Shown: positions 1 through 12,975 of the stretch, piece by piece
How positions within the stretch are numbered: the stretch's first letter is position 1
Layout of the letters: each line of letters starts with the position of its first letter
Assembly (NCBI RefSeq): GCF_000247815.1
Contig: NC_021675.1
Coordinates: forward strand, 63,514,468-63,578,467
DNA: 64,000 nt
Origin: Ficedula albicollis
Lineage: Eukaryota > Chordata > Aves > Passeriformes > Muscicapidae
Reading direction: 5' to 3'
Made by a program: the position numbers and the translations under genes
The notes under the pieces: generated by a model
Databases searched by the model: none
Seen by the model: the letters and a program-made list of their open reading frames with translations, nothing else
Told to the model about the DNA's origin: nothing

Positions 1-3000
1 GCAGCAGTGGGAACTGTTTGTCTTTGGCAGCTTCCAGGAAACGCCCACCCCGTGCTACCGACCGTAAACACATGGAGGGCTTTGGAATCTTGTCTGCAGG
101 GAGTGCCCAGCTGGGCTGCCAGGATGGACAGGCACACATTTCACAGGAACTCAGTGCTGTCACCCTGTCTCATGAGTGTCTGTGACCATTTAATGTCACC
201 AGGGCCTGGCTGAGGCATGTCATGGTGTGGACTGAGCAGCTTTTTTGAGATATGCTCCGTGCCTTTGCATCTGGCTTTGTGCAGCTCAGTGGCCTCTAAA
301 TAAACCCTGTAGGTTTATACTTGAATGGTTTAGGAAATACACCTTTGCTGCTGTCAAAAAACCGTGCAACTATTGCTTGAACAGCTATCTGCTGTCTGAC
401 TGGCTACAGGCCATTTCTCTCTGCTGTGCTGGACCTGAAAAAGCCCTGGAGAGCCCCTGTGGAAAGGCTGCAGTGGATCAGGTCACTCCACAAACCTACC
501 AGCATTCTGTCAGTCAGAGTGCCACGGGGTTAAGCCATGTGGGTGTTTTGCTGGTACATGAATGGGAGCAATCTTGGGAGTCAAATGCTGAAGGGTTACA
601 GGCAATCTTGGATTTACACTGTCACAGACATGAATGTGTGTCTGTGAATGTTTATGGCTCTGTCTGGGTAAATCTTTAAGAACCTCCAAGAACTGCCTTT
701 CTGGGAAACCTATTCTGGTTGTGCACCACTGCCCCAATAAAAAATTTGTTTCCCAGTGTCTATCCTGAACCTCTCAATTCACAGCCATTGGCTTTTGTTG
801 TATTATTTAGCCCTACAAAGAAGTATTTTGTTCCCATTGCAACTGCCTGTCAAGTAGTTGTAGGAATTTCTTGGAGTTGTTGCAGTTTCCTTGGAATGAA
901 GATTATCCAGGGTGAACAATTAACTTTTTTGTTTCTTTTTTTTTTTTTTTTTTTTTTTATTTATAGAGATCATAAAGTTAATAGGTTGGGAAGCAACAGA
1001 GGCACACCCAAGTAAGATGTCTTGCCCAAAGTTCCAGAGCAAGAAAACAAAGGTTTTAATAACAGAGCTAATTTGACACCTACCACAGTGCATTACTTAT
1101 TCAAATACACACCATCAAAGTCTATTCCATTTCTTGCAGCAGTTCCAGCAATGCCACACAATTAGGAACAAAGACAGGCACTGTGAAGGCAGGCACCATT
1201 GAAGAACTCCTGCTTGGAGACTGGTTTGGAATTCTGTTCTGGTGCCTCAGCATTTCCTCCTGTAAGCAGGGCTGAACAGCTTATTCATGGGGACAGCTTC
1301 TACTGAAGTAATTTTAATTTAGGAGTTTTTCTCTTTGTCTAGAAATTCCTGCAGCCATGTATTTGATTTTTATTCTGTTGGGATAGTTATGTGGTTGGCT
1401 TTATTACACGCCTCTACAAGGCTACTGACAGGGCTACTGCGAGATTTCTAAAATTATGCTAACAATAACAAGCTGCAAAAGTAATTAATGAGTAGCTTCC
1501 TAACTTTCTGCTGCAATGGCTAAAGAACATCTATTATATATCCTATTAAATTATTAAGAAGTATCCATAACTCAGTTCTGTGACTAAACTTAAAATATTA
1601 AGGTGCTACTTTGATCTGAAGAACATTTCAACAAAAATGAAAAAGTTCTGTTTGAGCTCTGTTTGGAGATAAGGGTGCTGCTTTCCAGTATTCTAAATTA
1701 ATCCAGCCTTTTATTAACTTTTTTTTTTCTTTTTTTTTTTTTTTTTTTGCCCTGCATCTTAGTATTTAATTTCTTGGTGTCCTGCTTGGATTTCCATCTG
1801 GGATTTCATATATGCAGCAAAGCTTATTGACTATTATTTGTTAACCAATTTAACACAATTTTAAAATTGATTAGGGTCAGAGATCTTAATATACCTTTGT
1901 ATGGCAACCCTTTCTTTGACAAGTGGTGAACCTGCCTTTTCATAGCCAACCACTTGAGCAAACTGGAGTATCCAAGGACTGGAGTCAGTGAGTGGTCTTC
2001 CTGTGATGGTCTGCTGGTGGATGTCCTGTAGGAAAATTCTTAATAACACCTTTTTGCTGCTTTGTCCCTCCATGCTGTGGGGCTCCTGGGCTCACTCTGC
2101 CATGGGCTCTGAAACCCCTGTCTCTACTGCCCATCATGGCTTATGTGGATTCAAAACCAGTTGGAGGCAGTTCCTGCTGGTAGCCTTTGGGTCAGTTGTC
2201 AGCAGGTGGCTTTGTCCTTTATGTGAATGTGAGGAACCACGGGACAGCTGCCAGACGTGGCCACTGCCCTGGAATGCTGACCAGCCTGGGCTTATCAAGC
2301 ACTAGAAGAGCTGTAAAGCAGCTCAGAGAACCCTGCTGTGCACTTGCTTATGGAGAAACACTGGGGTCTTGAACATTTGAAACCCCTTTATCATCTGGCA
2401 CAAAGGACAGTGTGGTAAATCAGACTGGGCACCCATGCACCTCTCCATATGTGGGGCTACACCCACAGCACAGAGCTGCAGGCTTGATCTGGATTTTGGA
2501 TGGCATTTTTTAGATCCTTACCTTCCCAGATGAAATCAGTACCAGTGACCAGGGGGATATTTCTGTACATCCATGGGAGGTGAGGAAAGTGCCTTTTCTG
2601 TCATCTCTGTGTCCAGGCCTGATACCACCCTGGGTGTGGGCAAAGTGCTGGGGTGGGAAGCTGGAGCAGAGCATAAATACCCAACTTAACCATGTTTCAT
2701 GCACAGAGACTGTTACCCTGCTGCTCTGACACCAGACTGCTTTTTTTTTTTTTTCCCTTTCATTTTGTTATTTTTTTAGGTGGAATTTAAGGCGTGAGCT
2801 GCAAAACACAAAGCAGCTCTGGCTGTGATTACCTCTGTGAGAGCCTTTCCCTCCTCCTGTGGTCACAGGCAGCCGAGGAAAAGCAAAAACTGTCAGGTCC
2901 CTGCAGAAAAAGAGAGAAATTAGTGCTGGCAGAGTCTGCACGAGACAACTTATCTGCTGTGAAGTTTGAGTCCCTTGTTCCTGCTGGTGTGATCTGTTAA

Positions 3001-5842
3001 CGTAACATGCCTGAAATGTTTTCTTACATTCTTACAGTTTTTTCTAAGATGTGCAAGATTAAAAATGTGGGGATATTTACTCCAGTACCAGAGGAATTGT
3101 GGTGGGCTGATTTTCATCTTGTACGTTCACAATCTATGCCATTAACTATAATTACGAATTAGTGACATAAACATGTCTGCATTTTTGTAAAGAACTGTGT
3201 AAAGCTTATGCTTTAAAATCTGTAGTGGATTCATAGGTGTTGAGTAATTAGATGAAAGAAAAAGTCCTTTTAAGAAAAAAAGGTGAAGTTAGAGGAGGTC
3301 TTTCAGCAAGTGTGTTTATTACATTTACTGCTATCAGTATCAGTTGGTAGTACCTAAAAAGCCTTAAAGCAGTTTTGTTAATATTCAGCTCTTAATTCTT
3401 CTCACTGGTCACTTAAAATATTCTTCTTAGATTCAGTCCCATGTTCTTCATGGCACTTCTGTAAAGTCCTGCTCTACTGTGCTGGCAGGTAACATAACAG
3501 AGTTAGTGCTTTAAAAAGGCACACAGCCATGCTCCTGAACCCTGGCAATATTTCTGTGAACTCCCCAGTTGATGGCAAGGAAGTGCACTAAAGCCTTACT
3601 TTCTTCTCCCTGTGGTAAGCAGACTTTCCTTAAATAGCAAGAAGCAAATAAGTTTAGTATGTAGTCTGGTTTAATTAATGTTTTCCAGAATTAATACTAA
3701 GTAAATCTCAGATCAACAGTTCTGTATATTCTTTATCAGACTTTTAATTGCTCCAAGTATATTGCTCATTCCATTTCTAGCTGTTTACCTCTCTATTTGC
3801 TATTTGTTACTATCCTTCTCTTCCTCCCCACATCCTCCTTCTCCTTCAGTCCCCACTCTCTTGTCATCAGTCTAAATACAGTTGCTGCATCCAGGTTAGG
3901 CTGAGTGATGCAGACACATGTATATGCTCAGAGGCATACACATTTAGAAAACAAAAAGATTATTTGAACTTACTCCCTGATGCAAGTTTTTTGTATTTGA
4001 AACACAAACCCAGCCAGGTAGTTGTTAGACATTATAGATACAGAAATAAAATTTTGTCTCATTAAGATTTTCTGTATAAATACCTGTAGTCCCTAATTTG
4101 GGTATTTCATTATTTTAAAGATTGATATCCCAGTTTAAGGTAGCAGCCTCAGGGGATCTAATGGGGTTATTTTTGTGAATACTTAGGCCAGTCTTTGTTG
4201 GTGTTGTTTAACTAAAAGCATTTAGATACTTAAGTTTAGAGCCTTGTATTTAAAAACAAACCCCAGGCCTGAACTAAAAGTCTGTCGTTAGTTTTCTCTT
4301 GTGAATCACATTTTCACCAAAAATCCTTTTTCCCTAAGTGGCTTGAAGAAAAAATTTAAAATTTTATGGAAATGCTTTGTGATTTCTTACCTGGTACACT
4401 GGTGATTTATAGGCAGAGTAATATAGACAGAACTAAATGTGTGACTATGTAGTTGTTACTGTTCTGTATTAGATTCTACTTTTCTTTTGGGATTTTTCAC
4501 CATTAATTCTCAGGTTGTTTTCACACTGCACTAATCATTCCAGTTACACACGTATAATTTGTCATTAGGTGCATATTAAATCCTCTTCAGCTGCATTTCA
4601 ACACTGATGCTAGACTGTGGTTCTGAGATCACTGTTCAAAAGAAAGTTCATTCTTAACCAGAAGTGTTGAATTCCCTGCAATGTTTCCTTCACGCATCAA
4701 GCAAATTTGAAAAAGATAATTATTCACCTCACACTTGTGATCTGCTTCAGTTATCCTTACAGCTGTGAGGGCCATGTCAGCTCCAAGTCATTGCTTTGCT
4801 CAGCCTGTAACAGGCTGGCAGAAAGGAGAATTTTATTCCATGTATAGTTATTAATGGAAGCACTTCCACATCCATTTCTATCTCATTGCAGAACCATGTG
4901 GATTCCTGTTCAAGGGCTGTGAATTAAACCTGGAGAGATTTTGTTTAGGATGGAACTGTAGAAACACACTCACATGTGGTTCTTTGGTTGGCCACTGCCT
5001 TGTTTTGGATAGGTCAAGCAACTGCTTCATGGACTGTTGTGTTGCTGCTTTCTAGTTTGGAAAACATTTGTAGAAATAGTGCTGTGTTCATCCTCTTTTT
5101 ACTGGTAGATTAATGGCAGTAGTACAGGAGAGATTGTTGAGAGCAGCAGCAGTGATACTTGCAAAGGAGTAACAGAGGAAGCAGGACCCTGCTGTTGAGG
5201 AATATGGCTGGAAGTGTTTTTTCTTGTGTGTTTATAATGAACACTGTACAGTGAGAGGAAGAATGTCTCCTTCTGGGGGGACTGTGGGTCAGAAGAAGGG
5301 AGGAGAAGGAGCATCAGGACCTCCCTGTTAAAACACATTGATAAACCATGGCTGGAAGCAGCTCTGAGCTGTGAAGAGCTGCAGGGATGCCCTCAGCTTG
5401 CATAGCTGGAGTGTGTCCTCCTGCAGCAGGCAGGGGAAGGAATGGGGAGAGTGGGCTCAGGGTCTGCAGCTGCCCACAGCTCTGTCTGTGCCTGCAGAAA
5501 TCACTGCACGGGAGCCAAATCCCAGGTTGTTTTCCTTACCCAGCCATAGGCTGAGCGTGCAGCCTTGCCTGGATGTCTCAGACCCCAGTTTGCTTAAGAT
5601 GGGACTGAGCAGGCTGAGCAAACTGCTGTGGAGCACAGGTACGAGCCTCCTGTGGGAGTGTGCCGAGCAGCATTACTGCATTTCAAGTGACCTTTCAGTC
5701 TGAAAGGCTGCCAAAGGGAGGGGAAAGGAAGCCACCGTTGACTCGAGCTCTGCACAGAGATCCTGCAAACAGATGGTGTTTGCATATAGGATATTCTGTT
5801 CGGGTGCAACTCCACTCCAACTCTCCGTTTTCATGCTTGCAG
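1..5842 (+). other. MXD4 upstream intron (or partly 5' flank), no exon recognised
   Basis: I see no conserved coding stretch or CpG island. The DNA is A/T-rich with T homopolymers at 936-958 and about 1719-1748, and a MIR-like SINE relic at about 959-1085. The stretch ends at the acceptor of the MXD4 exon at 5843. Short open frames here have no recognisable protein similarity. Confidence 0.6.
959..1085 (+). mobile_element. MIR-like SINE relic
   Basis: Just after a 23-base T run, the sequence follows the familiar order of the MIR core: TTTATAGAGAT..., GAGGCACA..., AAGTAAGATGTCTTGCCCAAAG, CCAGAGCAAG, then AACAGAGCTAATTTGA. In MIR the corresponding words are a TTACAGATGAGGAAACTGAGGCACA-like stretch and an AAGTGACTTGCCCAAGG-like stretch. 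It is diverged, as expected for this ancient amniote family. The match is from memory of the consensus. Confidence 0.5.
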
Positions 5843-5957
5843 GCGGGCTAAACTCCGGCTATATTTGGAACAGCTAAAACAGCTTGTGCCTCTCGGGCCG
5901 GACAGCACCAGACACACCACTCTAAGTCTGTTGAAAAGAGCTAAGATGCATATCAAG
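5843..5957 (+). CDS. MXD4: MXD4 exon: bHLH helix 1 end, loop and helix 2
   Basis: A 115-nt exon. The acceptor is TTGCAG at 5842 and the donor AAG|GTAAAA at 5957/5958. The first base completes an arginine codon split with the previous exon; 38 codons follow ([10 protein letters not shown] to KMHIK). It encodes the most conserved part of the DNA-binding and dimerization domain. Confidence 0.95.
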
Positions 5958-8900
5958 GTAAAAACATTCATCCATGTTCTTATTTCTTTTAAGGGAGAAT
6001 CTTCCAGAATGTGTATCCATAGAGAGGAAACAAATTTTCACACAAAATCCAGATCCATATGTCCAGTCTTCTGGATTTATTGGCCTTTATTACTTGCAGG
6101 GATTTCAGTCACAGTGTCAAAGTTTAGTGTTTTGCAGTTTAGCATCTCAGATATATAAAACAGTGATTTTGTGATTTCTGCTTAGTTACTAACTAGTGTA
6201 TTTAATGATTTACACTATAATTTTAAGAAAATCTGCAAAAGCCATTCTTTGATTAGTATATTTATTTTTAAAGGACTGAGCAGGGTAGCATTGTACTACA
6301 TTGTTTGAAATGTAAAAAGCTAGATCCATTCATGATGAAAAAAGGTAATGGAATCCAAACGATCGTATCTATTAGTGAGCCTTATCCCCATCAACATTTT
6401 GTTGACCAGACTCTCATTTAAATGAAACAAAAAATTAAATGTGGTTTCCTGATAGTTGATGCTCCCCTTGTTACAAGTTTAAAACAAAAACCAGCCTCAA
6501 ATCTCACTTATGATCCAGCAGCAGTGCAAGTTCTACATTTGCACAGGTAATTCAAAGGAGATTATTCCTCAGGCCTCCTCTCTATGAAGACACCTTCACT
6601 CCCATTTTCACTGTCATTGTTTTCAGGGAACACGGTTATATGCAGAAATAAGACAAAGAGGTATTCAAATGTAAAAGTTAAAGAACAGGTTTCTGCTTCT
6701 GTGTCCAGGACTATAATTACTCCTCTGGCATTTTTTCAGTGCTACAGAGAAACAGGTCAAAAGAAGTGTCAGGCAAAATTGAACACTGCCAGTAATCTTG
6801 GAATATTTTGGAGAACAGCCTGCTGATGCACAGCTTTAAGATTCACTGCAGTTACAGAAATGGGTGTGATTCATATGAAGAAATAAAGATTAATTTAAGC
6901 AAAACCATTCTTGTGAACAAGTTTACAGAGCTACTTTTTCAGCACTTCTAAGCACATTTACTCCAGCTGGGCAACCCCTGTTTTTACCATTTGAGATTTT
7001 GGCCTCTTGTTTATAATTCAGGCTAACATGCATGAAAGGCACTGCATGTGGTTTTTGTCTTGGGCTGCCCCCCTATCATGGGCTTATGCATACAAATTGA
7101 AAAACTGTTTTTACAAGTGGCGAGTGTGTGAGATTAGCCCTGTAGTTACCATTTCAGCTGCTGATAAAAAAAGCTGGGAACAGATTCTTTCCAGATCCAT
7201 CTTGCACAGCACCACGGACTCATTTTCTGAAAACTGAGACTGAAGTTTAACTTCCTTTTTAAGATTTTAACTGAACCTGCCCTAACTGGGTTGGCTTTTA
7301 ATTGCTCCCCCTTGTCAGGTCAGCTCCCTCCCCTGCCCTGCCAGAGCTTGCCCGTGCCCAGCTGGCATTTGGACACAGTCATTACTTCTGAACTTTTCAC
7401 ACACACACACCCCCCTTATATTTAAATTGCTCTGAAAGACTGGACGGTTTTGAGTCTCCTGGATATGAATCACTGAGTTCTTTCCTAAAATAGTTGTTAG
7501 AGTTCGGGATTGCAGCCAGGAAAATACAGGAAAAGGAAGCCTGATCAATTGGGCACATTTGTTCTGTACATGGATGCACCAACCCCTTTTCCTATTATAA
7601 CATTGTGTATCCACCTATGATGATTATCTACAGAGTGTATTGCCTGGGAGGGGGCTGAAAATGTGGCAGAACAAGGTAGATTTCATTAAGCCAGGAAACT
7701 GCCCCACTCAAGAGTGTCAATTATTTTTTCAAACACTTTTATTTCAGGCTTGCATGGGAGCAGCAGAATCTCTGAAAGGGTTTTGTTTGTGTTTTGCTGT
7801 GCACTGTCCCAGCCTGCTCTCCTCAGAAAACCAAACCTAGGTTCATTCAGCGGCAGGGAGGAATCTTCAGCAGCTGTATTCACTCCCTGCACATCTCCTA
7901 AATCTCAGTGATCGTGTAAACACAGCTCACAGAGAAATCTGCTCACTCTTTATAAGTGCTTTTACTGCTACAACCTGTAATTTATTGCATCAGATATATA
8001 TTTTTTTAATAATACAAAGTGTTTTGATTTGGGTATCCTTCATGCTTTTAATCCCATCATACTCTTAATTTTTTCCCTAATTATGTAGTCAGTTTTTTTA
8101 AATGGCCACCAGTGATTTGGAAGAGGGCTCACTTCAAATACTAAAAGATACTTTATTCCTGTTACTGCATTTGGACCAACAGTGCAGCACATTTTAGTGG
8201 GTGTGAAGTATTCTTTTTATTTGAAAAATTAACATATGCTTTCATTTCTGCAGTGTGGTTTTTTATACTGGGTAGTGAAACCTTTCTAAAACTCAGTTTT
8301 GCTTTATGCTTCCATGGCAATAGATGCTCTTAAAAAAAATCCCTAAACAACCAAAAAACCCCAAGTGAGGGCTGGTGCACTTCTCATTTTTCCAGTGCCT
8401 GTGCAATTTAACATTTCACCTTCAGAGACTGCTTCAGGAGCTTGTTGAATGCTTCTGAATCCCTTAGTGACTCTGCTGATGATTGGCAAAATTTGTCTCA
8501 GCAACTTCCTTTCCTGTCCCTCCTCTTTGTAACCGAGCAGCCTGATAAGAAATTATGTACAAGTTGCTTGCTATAGTTTTTCAGACATGTGAAGCAGATA
8601 TATTGTCAAGTGTGCTTCCATCTAAATAAAAACAAATTATTTCTAGGACTGTTTTATCAAATTATAAGCCAAAATACTGGGTCCTGTACTATTTAGTGTC
8701 CCTAATTTAGTAAATTTTTGTAGTATTTATTTGAAAGCAGCCCTGTATAGCAAGTAATACAATTTTGAACAGATTGAGGCTCTTTACAACCTGTTTCTTC
8801 AAACTCATAATGTTGTTTTCATTTGTAATGTTCTCATTTGTATATGTATTTTTCATTTCAGAAGCAAATCATTAGCCTTCAAAGGCTTTGAAAATATTTC

Positions 8901-11670
8901 CTTTGATAAAATATTTTTGACCTATTTATCTTAGTCTGTGTGATAAGTATAATTTCACTTTCACGGGATTGCAGCCAGGAAAATACAGGAAAAGGAAGCC
9001 TGATCAATTGGGCACATTTGTTCTGTACATGGATGCACCAACCCCTTTTCCTATTATAACATTGTGTATCCACCTATGATGATTATCTACAGAGTGTATT
9101 GCCTGGGAGGGGGCTGAAAATGTGGCAGAACAAGGTAGATTTCATTAAGCCAGGAAACTGCCCCACTCAAGAGTGTCAATTATTTTTTCAAACACTTTTA
9201 TTTCAGGCTTGCATGGGAGCAGCAGAATCTCTGAAAGGGTTTTGTTTGTGTTTTGCTGTGCACTGTCCCAGCCTGCTCTCCTCAGAAAACCAAACCTAGG
9301 TTCATTCAGCGGCAGGGAGGAATCTTCAGCAGCTGTATTCACTCCCTGCACATCTCCTAAATCTCAGTGATCGTGTAAACACAGCTCACAGAGAAATCTG
9401 CTCACTCTTTATAAGTGCTTTTACTGCTACAACCTGTAATTTATTGCATCAGATATATATTTTTTTAATAATACAAAGTGTTTTGATTTGGGTATCCTTC
9501 ATGCTTTTAATCCCATCATACTCTTAATTTTTTCCCTAATTATGTAGTCAGTTTTTTTAAATGGCCACCAGTGATTTGGAAGAGGGCTCACTTCAAATAC
9601 TAAAAGATACTTTATTCCTGTTACTGCATTTGGACCAACAGTGCAGCACATTTTAGTGGGTGTGAAGTATTCTTTTTATTTGCAAAATTAACATGCTTTT
9701 ATTCTGTCAGAGGGGAGATTTTAGGTAGATATGTGGAGGGCTCCTTTTACAGGCTGTTTGCTGAGAAGTTATGGATTAATACCATTGACTTTGTAGGTGA
9801 TATCAGAGAATTATCATACTTGCTCTGCATAAGTTCAAGGAAAAAAAATGCAAGAATAGAGAGATGTGTTAGCAAATTCCTCCTTCTATATATAATTAAT
9901 ATTGCTTATTGTTAATGAAGCTTTTTAATGCTAAAATTTTGGCCTGCATTAGGAGGGAGAACATTCAGAAACTCACGATGGTTCCTTTATGGTGATAGGT
10001 GAAATAAGAGCCTCATCTAAAGAGGTGTTATGTTCTTACTGAAACCTGAGCTGTGCTTGAGTTATCAAAGATGATGCTGGTTTTGCCTGATAAAATGATT
10101 TAAATATTCCCCACAACCAAGGCAACAGTAATTCTCTCTTAGCCAAGGAATGTCTGCTAGTGGCAAGAGAGTCTCTGAGGGATTTATGTTTTTATTATTG
10201 TTAATTTTTTTCCCTGTAACCATATATCTTACTGTGAAACAAATTCAGCCTGCTAAAACTGTACTGACCTCTACAGAATGCTAACTAAAAAACTGCTCTT
10301 TTAAATTTAATTTTAACTTTATATTAATTAATTAAAATATTTTAATTGCTTTCAAATTACTATTTACGAGAAGACTTATGCTGTGACATGGGTACAGACT
10401 GTCAGCTTGCTGTGTTTCTCTCCCTTTAAGAAATTGGAAGAACAGGACCGAAAAGCTCTAAATATTAAAGAACAATTGCAGCGGGAGCACCGCTACCTCA
10501 AGCGCCGGCTGGAGCAGCTTTCCGTGCAGGGCATGGAGCGAATCCGCACTGACAGCATGGGATCAACAATATCCACTGACTCTGAACAAGGTAACTGAGC
10601 CAGGCTTCCCAGAGGGGACTGGGGAAACAGGGAAATGCCATTTAGAGCTCAAATCCAGCTTTCAACAAAACCCAGACAAAATTATTCCATAATGCGATTT
10701 GATGAGTAAAAAATTCACGCATCTTTTTCACGTTCTTTGAAAAATGGTATTTTTCCTAATCAGTTTTGAAGCTCTTAATATTGTGTGGATTTTTAAAGCT
10801 TTTTATCCTGCATGTGTTTTTTGCCATTTTTTTTAACAATTACCATTTCATGTTTTGAATTTTTAGTGCCATTCTTAGTAAGGCTGGCAAAATATTTTCT
10901 CGTGGAAAAAAAAAATCTTATTTGGCTTAATTCATTTGTGTGAATAAATGATTTCCACATCATTTATTGTGAAATATTAAAACATTTTCTGTGCTACGAT
11001 CACCAAGGGTTCTCTGCATTTGGTTCTCGTTTAAGACAGCTCGTCAGGCTGGCTGTTGCCATTTCTTATTTTCCCATTTGGAAGTTTTCTGTGTGGAACA
11101 CTCACCCAGGCTGGCAGTCTCAGGGCCCAGGGGGGTCGAGTGGCCGGTTTGGGGACAGGTAGTCACACCACAGCCAGCCAACACCTGCATGGTTAGAATT
11201 GCCGTGGGCAGTGCTGCAGTATGACAGCACTCTGAGGGCCAGCTTTTTTCTAAATCAACCTTTCTAAAGGTTGGAACAGTTCTGGGAAAGCATTTGGTAT
11301 TGATGTCATGCAGTATATTTATGTGGCTGAGGACAGAAGGGATTTTAATTCTCAGGTGGATAAGATGATCCTTTCCTCAAGAATTACTGTGCCAGTTCTT
11401 ACTTTTTTTTTAATTAACAAAACTGAAGTGTGATTCAGAGTTCAACTGGATGTTGATTGACACTGGCCCGTGACTAGTTGCTACAAGTTTCTGAAAATGT
11501 GCCTTCTTATGTTTTCTTTAGAAGTAGACATTGAAGGAATGGAGTTTACTCCAGGTGAAATGGACAGTATTGGAAGTGCCAGTGATGCTGAAGACCACTA
11601 CAGTTTGCAGAGCGGTTCGAGTGACGGAGGTTACACACATTCCCGCAGACTGAATGCCAGGCTCTCATAG
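5843..11670 (+). CDS. MXD4: MXD4 (MAX dimerization protein 4), 3' three coding exons; 5' part lies outside the window
   Basis: MXD4 is a nuclear bHLH-leucine-zipper protein. It pairs with MAX, binds E-boxes and recruits the SIN3 co-repressor through an N-terminal domain, antagonising MYC (known for the family). Three exons join in frame (5843-5957, 10431-10590, 11522-11670) and encode the last 140 residues, ending at TAG 11668-11670. They contain the end of helix 1, the loop and helix 2 ([10 protein letters not shown], then [20 protein letters not shown]), a leucine-zipper stretch ([19 protein letters not shown]) and the acidic, serine-rich C-terminus ([19 protein letters not shown]) typical of MXD4. 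Human MXD4 is about 209 residues, so roughly 66-70 N-terminal residues (SIN3 interaction domain and basic region) are missing. I found no candidate for the usual short exon encoding the basic region (HNELEKHR-like) in 1-5842, so those exons should lie upstream. Introns are GT-AG with matching phases. Paralogues MXD1 and MXD3 fit less well. Confidence 0.94.
7505..8223 (+). repeat. 719-bp duplication, copy 1
   Basis: Starts CGGGATTGCAGCCAGG and ends TTCTTTTTATTTG. It looks identical base for base, at a fixed offset of 1459, to 8964-9682. The two copies are separated by 740 bp of unique sequence. Sequence just after both copies is still loosely similar (AAAATTAACAT) and then diverges. Confidence 0.95.
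8964..9682 (+). repeat. 719-bp duplication, copy 2
   Basis: Second copy of the segment at 7505-8223, in the same orientation and intron. I saw no mismatch on reading the two side by side. No LTR-like termini (TG...CA) or target-site duplication frame the copies, so a segmental duplication or an assembly duplication fits better than a transposon. Confidence 0.95.
10431..10590 (+). CDS. MXD4: MXD4 exon: leucine zipper
   Basis: A 160-nt exon between acceptor TTTAAG (10430) and donor CAAG|GTAACT (10591). It encodes 53 codons starting [10 protein letters not shown] plus one base. Leucine and isoleucine heptads continue from helix 2 into the zipper that pairs with MAX. The end ([17 protein letters not shown]) is the MXD-family serine-rich linker. 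Confidence 0.95.
10591..11521 (+). other. MXD4: MXD4 last intron
   Basis: A 931-bp GT-AG intron. A/T-rich ends flank a more GC-rich middle (about 11,040-11,220). I see no repeat or RNA gene in it. Confidence 0.8.
11522..11670 (+). CDS. MXD4: MXD4 terminal coding exon
   Basis: Acceptor TTTCTTTAG ends at 11521. The first two bases complete a Glu codon, followed by VDIEGMEF, an acidic and serine-rich tail ([12 protein letters not shown]) and the stop TAG. The 3' UTR continues in the same exon. Confidence 0.95.
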
Positions 11671-11925
11671 TGCCTGAGTTACCCGCTCAACTCAGGACCA
11701 TCTGACTGAAGCACTTATATATGAATATTCCAGAGGTGTCAACTGCCACTCTTCCGGGAAACCCCAACCACAATACTCTGACATGGAGGTTTCTTACCCC
11801 ACGGTTCCCTGCACTGTAACCACAATATTAGATATTGTAAATCATGGGTTTGCTGCAGAGAACTGTGGTTAGGTACAGTTGTGACTTAAAGCTAGCTTGA
11901 TGTAGCCATCCTGCAAATTAAAGGA

Positions 11926-11931
11926 AATAAA
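11926..11931 (+). promoter_or_regulatory. MXD4: Candidate proximal polyadenylation signal of MXD4
   Basis: A canonical AATAAA about 256 bases after the stop codon, in an A/T-rich context. Usage is unproven. Confidence 0.4.
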
Positions 11932-12905
11932 TTATGTCGTTCCATTCAAGAAGTATTAAATTCAAACTGTTGGAAGCATGGCGTAAGGGAGTTTGACAGT
12001 TTATTTTAATTTTGCAGAAACCATTTGCAAACATGGAAGAATAAATGAAATCTACAATGTGGTAGTGATTCAGAGATACAAAAACCTAAAACTACTTTTT
12101 GTGGTATTTTTTCATGAAAAAACCCCAAATCCAAAACATTTTGAATGCTGTATAGTGGGCTCCACAGAGTAAATTCTTTCAGCAGTTGTTGTTTGGGTGA
12201 AGCAGGCAGATAAATCTTCAAATCTCAGATGATCTTTAGAAAAGGTCGTATTTACAAGTCACTACTGTACTTCAAAATGGGGGAAAAGCCAGCTCTAATA
12301 ATGACTTCATGTGGGATGATCTCAACTTTCTTTTGCTTTTTGCATTCAATATCCAACCAGCAGCAAATCATTCTATCCATGTTAACGGGAGCAGTAGAAA
12401 GCAACATGGCAGTTTTAACCTGTTACCGTGGAATGGATGACATTTGAAGCATTTCAGTGGTTTTATGGGTTGTTGTTTTCATTTCTTTCTCTGAAGAATA
12501 CAGAACTCAAGTGATCCAGTTTGTGATAGTTAATCTTTCCTTGCAAGGAAATGAAATCTGTTTGCTTGTATTTTTTTTTCTTTTCTTCTATTTACACATG
12601 TCAATACATTTTTATGGAAGGCATGGCTTAAAATTACAGTATTCAGCTAGAAGATAATTTTTTTCTTTTGCACACTATAATTGCATTTTCTATTCTTAAA
12701 AAAGTGCAAAAAAATTAAAATGTATGCTGTAAAACAGCAACTTTTATTTAGTACTCATCAAGCTGTTCAGAACATATTTACCCAAATTGTAGCAATACTA
12801 TGAAGATGTATTTTAATACAACTTCTGCTTAGTGAAGTCATTAGAGCTTGGCTTGCCGGGAAAGAAAAAAATGGACCAGTCTTTGCATTATCTGTTTAAA
12901 GAAGG

Positions 12906-12975
12906 TCTTTTAAAAAAAGAAAAAAAAAAGAAGAAAAAAAAAAGAAAAAAAATTGAAAAAAAAAAAGAAAAAAGC
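12906..12975 (+). repeat. A-rich tract with interspersed G in the MXD4 3' UTR
   Basis: About 70 bases of A with single G interruptions, almost purely purine. Confidence 0.9.

Larger units (their letters stand above)
5958..10430 (+). other. MXD4: MXD4 intron containing a 719-bp duplication
   Basis: A 4.5-kb GT-AG intron. Its main content is the pair of identical segments at 7505-8223 and 8964-9682. Otherwise it is A/T-rich with no exon-like sequence. Open frames inside the duplicated block are the same in both copies but lack recognisable homology. Confidence 0.75.

Noticed and set aside
7640..9370. Paired identical open frames in the MXD4 intron as a possible duplicated small gene
   Set aside because: They are identical only because the DNA is duplicated; both strands are open and none resembles a known protein.
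7505..9682. The 719-bp copies as LTRs of a short retroelement
   Set aside because: There are no TG...CA ends, primer-binding site, polypurine tract or target duplication, and the 740-bp middle has no retroviral similarity.
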